Source of the DNA: Heterohyrax brucei
Taxonomy: Eukaryota; Chordata; Mammalia; Hyracoidea; Procaviidae
Reading direction: 5' to 3'
Assembly: GCA_028571685.1 (NCBI GenBank)
Contig: CM053142.1
Span: 66,241,296-66,305,295 of the forward strand
DNA length: 64,000 nucleotides
Position numbers and translations under genes: made by a program. The notes under the pieces were generated by a model. It had not been told where the DNA came from. It made no database searches and saw only the letters and a program-made list of their open reading frames with translations. Below, one piece after another: positions 54,623 through 63,830 of the stretch (positions are counted from its first letter, which is position 1; every line of letters begins with the position of its first letter).

Positions 54623-54735
54623 TTGTATTGTTAACTTTGTTGTTTCTTTTAGGCTTTTTTAATGTGGCTACTAAAACATTTTACACTGTGAGTGCAGCTC
54701 ATGTTCTGTTTCTGTTGGATAGTGCTGAGCTAGAA

Positions 54736-55434
54736 TGTTGCTGGGAGGAGCAGGCTCTGGCGCCATGATTGTTGAGCTGAACTGAATTGCTTTGGAAGGG
54801 GTCCTCGCACAGCTCCTCCAGATGCAATGAGGCTGAACCAAGAGGATGAGGAAACTCACAGAGAAATACTGATTTTTTTAAGTAAATGAATGAAATAAAA
54901 AAGGAGGGAGCCATAGAAAATGATGACAGTTAACCATTGAAGGCTTCTGTGAGGAAGCCTTTCAAAGGAGGCTTTTGAAGACATGGGACCCAGACCATCA
55001 AGGGTGGTAGACACTCTCTCTCCACCCACATACATAAAGTCTCCTGTGAAATGAGGAGCAGTATTTTAAGTGGCTTGAAAGTCGTGGACTGAAATGGAGA
55101 GACCTTGAAATCTAGAACTGTTTCTTTCATAATCATCAGCATTGCCTCTCAGGGAGGGAAGAGCAGTGCTGCAGAACTTGGCACAGGGGCCGAGGCTGGC
55201 AGTGCCAGGTCCGGGAAAGGGCCCCTGTGCTGGGCGTTCCAAGCTCTTTCGTCCTTTGCTGGGAGACAGCAGCTGCCAGGAGCTGTTCCAGCTCAGGCCT
55301 GGGCAGCTGCCCTTCTCGTGTCCTGAGTGTCTTCCCTCTGCTTGAAGCACTGTGATGCACGGTTGGGTGTAGGCACCTGGCTTCTTTTACTGTTGCTCAA
55401 CTCATTCCTGGACTGTGCTTAGGTCCTTTGACTT
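54736..55434. other. Unassigned stretch
   Basis: GC-richer around 55140-55330, where many short frames overlap on both strands (67-94 codons). This is a base-composition effect; nothing recognised. Confidence 0.35.
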
Positions 55435-55627
55435 CTCTGTTGGTGAAGTAGAGGGTCAGCAAAGAAGAGGAAGCCCCTCAACAAGGTGGATTGACCCCAG
55501 GGGCTGCAAGGACGGGCTCTAACAGCAATGGCTGTGAGGGTGATGCGGGCCTGGGTAGCATTTCGTTCTGCTGTACTTACAACTCACTGTGAGTTGGAAC
55601 TGACTCGGGGACACCTAATGACAACAG
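55435..55627 (+). mobile_element. RTE LINE 3' end, 5'-truncated
   Basis: GAGGGTCAGCAAAGAAGAGG gives GQQRRG, then SPSTRWID in the same frame. After that the frame breaks, but the order GTAGCATTTCGTTCTGCTGT, CACTGTGAGTTGGAACTGAC and ACACCTAATGACAACAG matches the last codons, stop and (AAC)n tail of the RTE LINE that also ends at 60662. Confidence 0.75.
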
Positions 55628-55865
55628 CTGCTCTGTACCATGGCTTCAAGTGCTCTTTCTTCCTCCTTCTCAGAACACGGCACATTGAAAGAGAAAATAA
55701 AGAAAAGGGGTCTGGTAGGAGCTTCTCTGAGACCAGCAGTAGCTAAATGCAAGGATCTGGATGGGGATTTGTTAAACCAGGCAGGCAAGCAAAGATTTCA
55801 CCAACCTGGGATAATCCCCTCCCTACCCTAGTCAGTGTTAGTGGTGATTGTCCTCATTTTGGGGG

Positions 55866-56050
55866 GCTGTCAAGTTTTCTCCAACTGTGATGACCCATGT
55901 GACCGACTAGGACAACCTCTATAGGATTTTCTTGGCTGTAGCATCTATGGGAGCAGATTGCTAGATCCTTCTCCCGCAGAATCACTATGTGGGTTCCAAC
56001 CACCAAGCTTTCTGTATTCAAGTGCTTTACCGTTTATACTACCAGGGCTC
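55866..56050 (-). mobile_element. AfroSINE, long type
   Basis: GGCTGTCAAGTTTTCTCCAA to GTTTATACTACCAGGGCTC. Confidence 0.87.
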
Positions 56051-56265
56051 GTTAGTCAGTGGAAGGGGTTAAACATAAAATAGTGATGCTAATAATTACT
56101 GTTTATGGCTGCACCCTGTGTTCTGTTTCTGTTGCTGGATGGAGGTACCTGTGAGCTAAATGTTAGTATATGAATCGAATCATAGGGATGAGGAATCTGA
56201 GGCTCTCAGGTCCTACAGGTAAGGAGGAATAGACCTAGAATTTGAGCCCAGCTCTTTAAATTCAT

Positions 56266-56436
56266 GGAAACCCTGATAGTGTAGTGGTTAAGTGCTGCAT
56301 CTGATAGCCAAAGGGTAGGCAGGTCAAATGTGTCAGGTGCTCGTTGGCAACTCTATGGGACAGTTCACTCTAACTTATAGAGTTGCTATGAGTTGGAATT
56401 GACTCAATGGCAGTGGGGTTGGTTTTTGGTTTTGAA
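56266..56436 (+). mobile_element. AfroSINE, short type
   Basis: GGAAACCCTGATAGTGTAGT to GTTGGTTTTTGGTTTTG. Confidence 0.93.
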
Positions 56437-56856
56437 CTCATGCTCTTTTCCCTGAACTATATACATCTTGCTTACCTTGAACATACCCTCTGCCTGCAGG
56501 CAAGATCATACCTATAGATCCCAGAGAGTGTGACAGGACGGATAATGGGGTACTGTTCTTAATCGTTGCTGTATGAGGCAGACTGTTTCCAAGACTTCAT
56601 CTTAGGTTGTCCTCCTTTACATGAAGTCGAAAACTGATGAGACTGAGGGACAGCATAAAACTCCTTAGTCAGCCATCGTTAAGAAAATGAGGGGTAATGC
56701 CTGCCCTGTGTGGCTGACCAGGAGACCACTGCCGAGTACTGAGTGCCAAGCTGTGACGAAGGCCAGAAGAGGCAAGAAACACAGGAAATGTGTCTCTCGG
56801 GCTGAGGGAGTGTATAGTGTCTGGAGACCTTTTTTGGAAACTCTTTCATTTTTCAG
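56437..56856. other. Unassigned stretch
   Basis: Nothing recognised. Confidence 0.4.
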
Positions 56857-57059
56857 AAGTCTCCAGGTAGCTCGTGTGCTCAGCTGCTGATTGAAAGGTT
56901 GTCCTTTAAAGTCTGCTCAGAGGTGCCTCAGAAGAAAGCCTTGGTGCTCTCTGTCTGAAAGATCACAGCCATTGAAAGCCCTAGGGAGAACAGTTCTACT
57001 CCGACACACGTGGGGTCAACGTAAGTCAGAATCAACTCAAAGACAACTATTTATTTTTC
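56857..57059 (+). mobile_element. AfroSINE, long type
   Basis: AAGTCTCCAGGTAGCTCGTG head, GAAGAAAGCCTTGGTGCTCT middle, CAACTCAAAGACAACTATTT tail. Confidence 0.9.
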
Positions 57060-57284
57060 ATCTGCAGACGGAGAAACCGGGAAAATGGGCATGTTTACCT
57101 CCATCAGCATCGTCAGAGGGAAGACCACTGTGCTTAGTCATTCCCCTTCTCCTTCTTTCAGAGAGGGAAGAATCAACCAGGCTAACGCCCAGGCTGCACA
57201 GTGGCACTACATCACCAGCTTTATCAGCACGCCTGTCGGGGACTCTGAGTCAGCTGGTTGGTGGTAGAGCCTGAGACTTCTCCC
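57060..57284. other. Unassigned stretch
   Basis: Nothing recognised. The 127-codon + frame (56891-57274) begins in SINE sequence and is not supported. Confidence 0.4.
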
Positions 57285-57342
57285 CTCGGTGGTGGTTCTG
57301 ATGTGCAGCCAAGGTTGAGAACCACTGAGCTAGATGAACACT
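57285..57342 (-). mobile_element. Terminal scrap of a MER20-like hAT element
   Basis: GGTTCTGATGTGCAGCCAAG followed by GTTGAGAACCACTG is the end of this old family in antisense (its start is CAGTGGTTCTCAACCTTGGC). Confidence 0.7.
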
Positions 57343-57516
57343 GAACCAGTGACCGCAGTCAAAGGGAGTGAACAGATGTTTAGTGAGTACCTGCTCGCAA
57401 GGTGTGTGGTACGGTGGGGGTATGCAGAAATGGCCAACACTGGTTCTGCCCTCAGGGAACTTGCTGCTTGTATGAGAGGGAAATAAGGCAGACACACACG
57501 AAAAACAAGTCACACA
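57343..57516. other. Old repeat-like spacer
   Basis: GAGTACCTGCTCGCAAGGTG and CTGCCCTCAGGGAACTTGCT recall the 5' part of the ancient family at 15230; too short to be sure. Confidence 0.35.
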
Positions 57517-57888
57517 AGAGCTACCAGTTGATGTGGAGTTGACTCCATGTGTGTCAGAGCAGAAGCAGGCTCCAGAGGGATTTCACTAGCTGAGTTTTTT
57601 TTTTTTAATTTTTTAAAGTATTTTATTGCACTTTAAGTGGCAGTTTAGAATTCAAGTCAATTGGTCGTACAAAAACTTGCACACATGCTGCTGTATAACT
57701 CTAGCTGCTCTCCTTACCCTGTGACAGCATACTCCTCCTTTCCAAACTGTATTTCTCTGGCTGATTTTTTGAAAGTAGATTCACCAAGCGTTTCTTCCCA
57801 GGAAGCTCTGAGTGGACTTGAGCCTCCAAAACTTTCCTATTAGCAGCTGAGAACATTAAGTGTTTGCACCTCCCAGGGACACTCATGC
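57517..57888 (-). mobile_element. AfroSINE, long type, split by an L1 3' end
   Basis: The tail side (GAGCTACCAGTTGATGTGGA, GTCAGAGCAGAAGCAGGCTC) lies at 57517-57595. The middle and head (GGCTGATTTTTTGAAAGTAG, CTTGAGCCTCCAAAACTTTC, ending CACCTCCCAGGGACAC) lie at 57760-57888. Confidence 0.82.
57596..57759 (-). mobile_element. 5'-truncated L1 3' end nested in a SINE
   Basis: A poly-T run, then TATTTTATTGCACTTTAAGT, GGCAGTTTAGAATTCAAGTC and GTGACAGCATACTCCTCCTT. TAGCTGA and TGGCTGA flank it, a possible decayed target duplication. Confidence 0.8.
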
Positions 57889-58084
57889 AAGAACTACAAG
57901 GCAGTTAATTAAACTGCTTATATTATTTGCTTGTTATCTTGACAAGGCACATCACATCACACTTGGTGGCCCTTATAGATGATATACAGGATCTAAGTAA
58001 AATATGACGAGACAGGCTCCACAGAACAACTGAAACATTTTGGTCTCAAAGTCTTTGCTCTTGCTGTTTCTACTTCCTAAAACA

Positions 58085-58248
58085 AAAAAACCAAACCCAT
58101 AGTCACCAAGTTGATTCCGACTCATAGTGACCCTGTAGGACAGAGTAGTACTGCCCCATAGAATTTCCAAGGAGCATCTGGTAGATTTGAACTGCTGATC
58201 TTTTGGTTAGCAGCTATAGCACTTGACTACTATGCCACCAGGGTTTCC
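58085..58248 (-). mobile_element. AfroSINE, short type
   Basis: AAAAAACCAAACCCATAGTC to CTATGCCACCAGGGTTTCC. Well preserved. Confidence 0.94.
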
Positions 58249-58570
58249 TCCTATTTCCTGGAATATTCTTTTCCTCCATCTTGGTGGGAATAATGCCTCA
58301 CTCACTTTTAAAATATTATTATATTCTCAAAGGGGATCTAATGCCTCCCCTTCTTCAACAGCCACTCTCTAGCACATCACTGATTTGACTTTCTTAATAT
58401 TCCTTACCCCTCACTAGAAACATGTTTCTTTGCTCACATGTTTATTTTTGGTCTCTTCCCACTTCCATAGATCAGGGATCTTTTCTTATTCCCCCCTCTT
58501 TTCCAGTGCCCAGAAGAGTGCCTGACATATAACGGGTAATTTGTAAGCATCAGTTGAAAGAATAATCAAG
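58249..58570 (+). mobile_element. Old L2-like fragment
   Basis: AGATCAGGGATCTTTTCTTA, CCAGTGCCCAGAAGAGTGCC, TGACATATAACGGGTAATTT and GTTGAAAGAATAATC resemble the 3' end of an L2-type LINE. Confidence 0.5.
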
Positions 58571-58760
58571 GTAGGAAGCTTCTCAGTGAATGCAGCATAT
58601 GAGCTGGCTGTTCAAAGATGGACAAGATTTCAAAGGAGAAGGAAAAACATAGAGGCTTCAGGTTGGGAGAGTAACCTGTGCAAAATGGTCCACATGCAAT
58701 AGAATAAGGGTTGGGTGTGTGTGTGTTTGAAGATGGTCAGGGAGCTGGTGAGCAGATCTG
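58571..58760 (+). mobile_element. Old dispersed LINE-type repeat, copy 7 (partial)
   Basis: TTTCAAAGGAGAAGGAAAAA and GTGCAAAATGGTCCACATGC only; short and diverged. Confidence 0.35.
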
Positions 58761-59689
58761 ATTGATGCTAAGGGGTGCTATTAAGGGAGTGATGGGAGAT
58801 ATGGCAGGAGTGACTGGTCTGAACCTGTTTACAGTGCCACAAATGTCAGGCTGAGATGTGAGACTTCTGTCCTGTGGATGATGGGACTCATTAAAGGCAA
58901 GTGAAGAGGACAGGGACACAGCTATTTGGCACATGCACACAGGTGATTATGGTTGGGAGAGCAGCCAGAGACACCTACAGCACAAGCTGAAAACCTAAGG
59001 AAAGGAAGGCTTTGCCCCTGGGTGCCCAAGTGCCAGATGGCCTGCAGGCTGAGTTGGAGTCCTGTGTTTCCCCTGCCAGCGTTGTCAGTTGCCCTACCTG
59101 AGAGGAGTGCCCGCAGGGGAGGTGGTGGTGGTGAGGAGAGGGGGCAGGGCAGGAGGCCTTGCTGATGGGCTGGCAGTGTGCCCTGACTGCTGTCAGCGAG
59201 TGACTCAGATCCCCTTCTGGCAGCAGCCTGCTCAGGCAGTGCAAGCTGTTCCTTTGGCTCTTGGAGACTGGGCTGGCTCTCTGCTTCTCTCCAGGACGGA
59301 GACCAAGGAGGAGAGCTGATGGTGTCTGTGTTCCCACTCCCTCCCCTTCTCCTAGCACAAGGATGGAAGAGGAGGACATGGAGGTGTGGATGCTGGGCTC
59401 TGAGTTACTCCCTGCTGTATTTCCAGGCTGTCAGAGCTCTGCTCAGTGCATGCACAGCAGGACCCCAAGCCTGCTGGACAGATGACCTCGATGTGATATT
59501 GAGGGAAGAGTTTCCTGAAAAGTTACCCTCAAAAACTGGGTCAGGTGGACAAATGCTGATGGAACATCGACTGTGACTGCTAATGAGCAGTGACATGACC
59601 TAAGCTTGTTCAGCAGAGAGAGAGGACTTATGATACAGAATGTTTCCGCAGCACTAACAGCTTAGAACATTCTTCCACATTCTCCGTGG
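58761..59689. other. Unassigned GC-richer stretch
   Basis: G-rich run at 59110-59150 (GGGGAGGTGGTGGTGGTGAG). Multiple overlapping frames on both strands are composition effects. No exon, promoter or CpG island could be supported. Confidence 0.35.
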
Positions 59690-59830
59690 CCATTATTCCT
59701 CACATCCATGCTGGGGACTAAGTGCTATTACCAGTTTTTTTTTTAATTTACTTTCTAATTTGAAGCTAAGATAGTTTAAGTGACTTGCTAAAGATCACAT
59801 AGGTGTTGAAAGGTGTATCTGAGCATTCTA
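59690..59830 (-). mobile_element. MIR-type fragment
   Basis: TGCTATTACCAGTTTTTTTT, AAGTGACTTGCTAAAGATCA, CATAGGTGTTGAAAGGTG. Antisense, diverged. Confidence 0.5.
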
Positions 59831-59902
59831 ACCGGGGTAACAGGAGTTTTCATAAACTACTTGGGCTAGTTTTCCTGAACTCTTGGAAGACATTCCAGAC
59901 AA

Positions 59903-60142
59903 ACAACAACAACAACAAACTAAATCTCTTACGTGCTACAGAGTAGAAATGCTCTATGAGGTTTTCTTCCCTGTAGGGTTGCTATGAGTCAGAATCGACT
60001 CAACAGCACTGGGTTTGGTTTGGTTTTAATCTTTACAAAAGCAGATCAGCAGATTTTCCTTCTCTGGCACTGTTGGGTGGGTATGAAACTTCAACCTTTC
60101 AGTGAGGACCCAAGAGCAAACCATTTGTGCCCCCCAGGGACC
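59903..60142 (-). mobile_element. AfroSINE, long type, holding a second SINE tail
   Basis: AACAACAACAACAACAAACT, CTACAGAGTAGAAATGCTCT and GAGGTTTTCTTC are followed, after an insertion, by CTTTACAAAAGCAGATCAGC and TTTGTGCCCCCCAGGGACC. Confidence 0.87.
59971..60032 (+). mobile_element. AfroSINE tail fragment nested in an AfroSINE
   Basis: CCTGTAGGGTTGCTATGAGT, CAGAATCGACTCAACAGCAC and TGGGTTTGGTTTGGTTTTAA on the opposite strand to its host; about 60 bases. Confidence 0.82.
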
Positions 60143-60473
60143 TTTCTTAGACCCAAGATCTTGTCTTATTTTAATCCTTCACTGGAGTATCACATGGTCA
60201 CAGCGAGAACTGTAGAGACCATTGGTGCCTCAGGAACCATCAATGTCTTTGAAAGAAAACATGCAAGCGAGTAAATCTTGGGAAGTCTCTAAGGTTGACA
60301 GTGATTGATCACTCATTGATCAAAACATTTGCCATTTTTTTTTAAAATTCTCTTTAGTAGTTGTTACTCATCATGCTTATCCTGGTATGATACATTCGAT
60401 TGAACTATATGAAATTGCCATTTTTGCTGGTATAAAAGAGTTTAATATCAGCAATATTTGAGGGGCTAACCTA
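60143..60473. other. Unassigned stretch
   Basis: Nothing recognised. Confidence 0.4.
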
Positions 60474-60662
60474 ATGCATTGGTAAAGTAGAGGGTCAGTG
60501 AAAAACGTGAAGGCCTTCAATAAGGTGGACAGACACAGTGACTGCAACAATGGGCTGAAGACTGAAAACAATTGTTGGCAAGGTACAAGACCAGGCAATG
60601 TTTTGTTCTGTTGTATGTAGAGTCACTATGAGTTGGAGCTGACTTGAGGGCACCTAACAACA
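60474..60662 (+). mobile_element. RTE LINE 3' end, 5'-truncated
   Basis: One frame runs from GGT at 60493 to TAA at 60655-60657 with several internal stops. Pieces such as RPSIRW and TDTVTATMG, and later FCSVVCRVTMSW and LEGT before the stop, show the RTE ORF2 C terminus, followed by AACAACAA. The SINE at 60665 starts at its tail. Confidence 0.8.
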
Positions 60663-60664
60663 AT

Positions 60665-60833
60665 GGAAACCCTGGTGGCATAGTGGTTAAGTGCTATGGC
60701 TGCTATCCAAAAGGTCAGCAGTACGAATCTGCCGGGTGCTCCTTGGAAACTCCTTGGAGGAGTTCTACCCTGTTCTGTAGGGTCACTGTGAGTTGGAATC
60801 CACTCGACAGCAGTAGGCTTGGGCAGCAACAAT
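60665..60833 (+). mobile_element. AfroSINE, short type
   Basis: GGAAACCCTGGTGGCATAGT to CTCGACAGCAGTAGGCTTGG. Among the best preserved copies. Confidence 0.94.
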
Positions 60834-61116
60834 AACCTAATTTGTCAAATGTGCTGAATAAATGTATTATTTCATTTGAGATGATCTAGAACATTTGGAG
60901 GTTCATATTTTAAAAAGAAGATACAGCTTCTCAGTCTGTATCATGGAGATGGCACCACCTCATAGGCTTGTTGGGAGAATTAATCAGATATTACATGTAA
61001 AAGGGAGTATTCGGTGCCTATGATGTTACTGCTTAAGTAGCTCAAACTGAGTGGATACAAGCCTTGTCCTTGCCTTCAGGATGTTTACAGTCTGTCAAAG
61101 ACAGTTCAGACTTCGT
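60834..61116. other. Unassigned spacer
   Basis: A weak MIR-like piece at 60930-60990 (TCATGGAGATGGCACCACCT, GGAGAATTAATCAGATA). Nothing else recognised. Confidence 0.35.
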
Positions 61117-61314
61117 TGCTGTTGTTAGTTGCTATAGAATCAGTTCCAACTCATGGCAACTCCCTACATACTGAGAAGCACTGCTTCATAGGACTTTGAA
61201 GGCTGTGACCTTTTCGAAACAGGTAGCTAGGCCTGTCAGGCACCTCTGGGTGGGTTCAAACCATCAACTTCTCAGCCAGTTGTCTAGCACTTAAATGTTT
61301 GTGTCACCAAGGGC
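61117..61314 (-). mobile_element. AfroSINE, long type
   Basis: GCTGTTGTTAGTTGCTATAG to TTTGTGTCACCAAGGGC. Confidence 0.88.
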
Positions 61315-61394
61315 AAAGATAGTTCTGACTTATCAGCCTAGGAAGCAAGCCAGATAGCCTGACTCTAGTGGCTGGAAAAGCCGAGGGGTTACAA

Positions 61395-61612
61395 GCATAG
61401 GTCCCAGAGCTAAAGCAGCTCATCTGGAATCTGAGTTCTGCCAATTGCCTGCTCTGTAACCTTGGCAAAAGTTAGTAAATCTCTGTGCCACTCACTTTTC
61501 CTATCAGTAAAACAGGGTTGTTGTAAAAATTAGATAAAATAATATATATAAAATACTTAGAATTGTGCCTAGCATATAAAAAGTCTTAGTTTTAGCTGCT
61601 ACTCTTACTATT
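61395..61612 (+). mobile_element. MIR
   Basis: TGGAATCTGAGTTCTGCCAA, CTGTAACCTTGGCAAAAGTT, CTATCAGTAAAACAGGGTTG and GTGCCTAGCATATAAAAAGT cover the whole MIR order. Confidence 0.75.
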
Positions 61613-61615
61613 TAT

Positions 61616-61772
61616 TAAAAAAAAATTGCCATTAAGTTGATGCCAACTCATAGAGCTCCTAAAGGACAGAGTAGAACTCCCCCATAGAGTTTGCAAGGAG
61701 CACCTGGTGGATTTGAACTGATTTTTTAGTTAGCAGCTGTAGTTCTTAACCACTATATCACCCAGAGTTTCC
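61616..61772 (-). mobile_element. AfroSINE, short type
   Basis: TTAAAAAAAAATTGCCATTA to CTATATCACCCAGAGTTTCC. Confidence 0.92.
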
Positions 61773-62929
61773 ATTACTGTTATCATTGTTATTAATATTT
61801 GTTCCTTGAATGACAGAGAACAGGAGAGTGCTTGGGCACAAGATAGAGAATTCTTACAGGCCCACAGGCAGGTTCACAGCTTCTAAGAATGCTGTTATCT
61901 GTGCTCTCCAAGTTGCTGTTGACTGGCCTCTGTGACTTGGTCTCCCTTCTGTGGGAGAGGCCTTGACAAAAATCTAGGGTTTAAAGCCAGCACAATTCCC
62001 CTTTGCCACCCAAAGCACCAGTTGTCCTGTTCAGTGGGCAGATTACCCTTAGATTGAATAATTTGGTAAAAGAGTTTACGGAGCTCCCTGAAAGCCATTA
62101 TACTCAGAGTTGCAGTTTGTTACAGGGAAGGGATATAGATTAAAATCAAGCAAGGGAAGAAGTGCATATGACATAGAGCCTGTGGTAAGTTCCAAACAAG
62201 GAGCTTCCAGATATCTCTAACCGTGGAGTCAGAACAGCATTGCTTTCCTGCCATTGACATATGATAATACACACAGAGTATTGCCAACCAGGAAGTTCAC
62301 CTGAGCCTTGTTGCCCAGAGTTTTAATTGGGACACCATAACGTAAATATGCTTGACTTCCCACATGGCTGATTGCAGTCTCCAGCACCTCCAGAAGTTGA
62401 GCTGGTACCATGTGACCCAAAGCCTCCATCTCATATCTCACTGTTGGTCTTGCTCAAAGTCGTCACCCTAAATCACAGTGTTACTATCTGGCTGGCTCAA
62501 AGATTGCAGGTGAAGAAAGCCACTCCTATCAGGCATGGCATTCCAGAGCCTTATATATCTCCTCCGACAAGCTGAGGGCCTCATTTTGGGCAAGATTATG
62601 CAGGATCTGAGAACACCAAGATAATGAGACAAGGCCTTCATTCCAGGGAAGCTTTGGTCTCCTGGGAGAATTATGGTAGGTAACCAGCGTAAGTCAGCTG
62701 GTGCGTGCTTGTGCAGCTACTCATAGCCACTGGAGGGAGTCACAATGCAGTTCTATTTTCCAAAGTGGGAGCCTGTGAGTTCAGCAGAGATTCAGTGGCA
62801 TCATGGGAACAAGGCTAGCTTAATTTTAGAAGTTTGTGTCCCAAGATAGTACACATGAAGAATTCACAGATAAGAAGTTCTTGACTCATTGACCTGCTGA
62901 GCAATTCTACTGTCCAGAGAATCTCTGGA
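61773..62929. other. Unassigned stretch
   Basis: 1.15 kb without a recognised repeat. Frames at 62229-62441 (-) and 62372-62575 (+) overlap and match nothing known. Confidence 0.35.
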
Positions 62930-63096
62930 AATCCTGGTGGTGTAATGGTTAAGTGCTAGGCTGCTAATCAACACGTTGGCAGTTTGAATCTACCAGGCAC
63001 TCTAGGAAAACTCTGTGGGACAGTTCTCCTCTGTCCTGTAGGGTTGCTACAAGTTGAACTCAACTCGATGGCACTGGGTTTTGGTGTTGAGAGTTT
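62930..63096 (+). mobile_element. AfroSINE, short type
   Basis: GGAAATCCTGGTGGTGTAAT to CTGGGTTTTGGTGTTGAG. Confidence 0.93.
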
Positions 63097-63242
63097 ATAG
63101 GATCTATACATCAGCTTACCTCACTGATTCCCAACTGACTTTGCTGGTAGGATGGGAAAGAACCTTCCAGAACAAAAGGGAAGCTCAGTGTCTCAGCACT
63201 GGTTCAGGTGGCAGCGAGGCTGAGCAGAAGTGAATGAGTGAT

Positions 63243-63830
63243 TTGTTGTTAGTTGCTGTTGAGTTGACCCTAGCTTGTGCCTACCCCATGTTCAACAGAA
63301 GGAACCACTGCCCTGTCCTGTACCATCTTCATGGTCTTTGCTTTGCTTCAGTCCACTGTTGCAGCCACTATGTATTTTGAGTGCATTTTGTGGTGTAGTG
63401 GTTAAGGGTTATGATTTGCTAACCAAAAGGTCAGTAGTTCAAACCTACCAGGCACTTCTTGGAAACTCTATACCGACATTCTACTCTGTCCTATAGGATA
63501 GTTATTCGTTGGAATTGACTAGATGGCAGTGGGTTGGGGTTTGTTTTGGTCTAACCTAGGGTACTCATCTCCCAGCACGATGTTGAACAATATTCTTTTG
63601 TGATCCATAGGGCTTCCATTGGCTAATTATTGGGAGTAGACTGCAAGGCCCTTCTTCCTAACCTATCTTAGTCTGGAAATGCCACTGAAACCTGTTTACT
63701 TTGAGTGACTCTTCTGGTATCTGAAATACCATAGCTTCTAGCATCATAGCAACATTCAAAGTACTGCAGTATGACAAACTGACGTACAGGTAGTTGAAGT
63801 AAGCAATGAAACCAGGACAAAAGTGTGTAG
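63243..63830 (-). mobile_element. RTE deletion composite, copy C, split by an AfroSINE
   Basis: Left part 63243-63380 is antisense RTE 3' end (TTGTTGTTAGTTGCTGTTGA, CCCTGTCCTGTACCATCTTC, CCACTGTTGCAGCCACTATG). Right part 63551-63830 is antisense RTE 5' sequence (CATCTCCCAGCACGATGTTG, TTCCATTGGCTAATTATTGG, TCTTAGTCTGGAAATGCCAC, GTATGACAAACTGACGTAC). The coding body is missing, as in copies A and B. A tRNA-like head is not visible at the right end. Confidence 0.72.
63381..63550 (+). mobile_element. AfroSINE, short type, inside RTE composite
   Basis: GTGCATTTTGTGGTGTAGTG to GGGTTGGGGTTTGTTTTGG. Confidence 0.92.

Larger units (their letters stand above)
54075..54727 (-). mobile_element. MER58-like hAT transposon, split by two AfroSINEs
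   Basis: GTGCTGCCCAGTACATTAAC and CACTAGCTATATGTGGCTAT at the left, TTTTAATGTGGCTACTAAAA and TTCTGTTGGATAGTGCTG at the right, match the ends of MER58 (CAGTGCTGTCCAATAGAA, CTAGTGGCTACC, CCACATGTGGCTA). The 8-bp flanks are ACCTAGAA (54067-54074) and AGCTAGAA (54728-54735), one mismatch, fitting a hAT target duplication. Non-autonomous; no transposase. Confidence 0.72.

Noticed and set aside
55140-55350. CpG island or promoter
   Set aside because: GC-richer but CpG is not clearly raised, and no initiator, splice donor or exon follows.
56891-57274. 127-codon + frame
   Set aside because: It starts inside an AfroSINE and continues into unassigned DNA.
59040-59340. Coding exon cluster suggested by overlapping frames on both strands
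   Set aside because: Frames on both strands are equally open, which is the mark of base composition, not selection on a protein.
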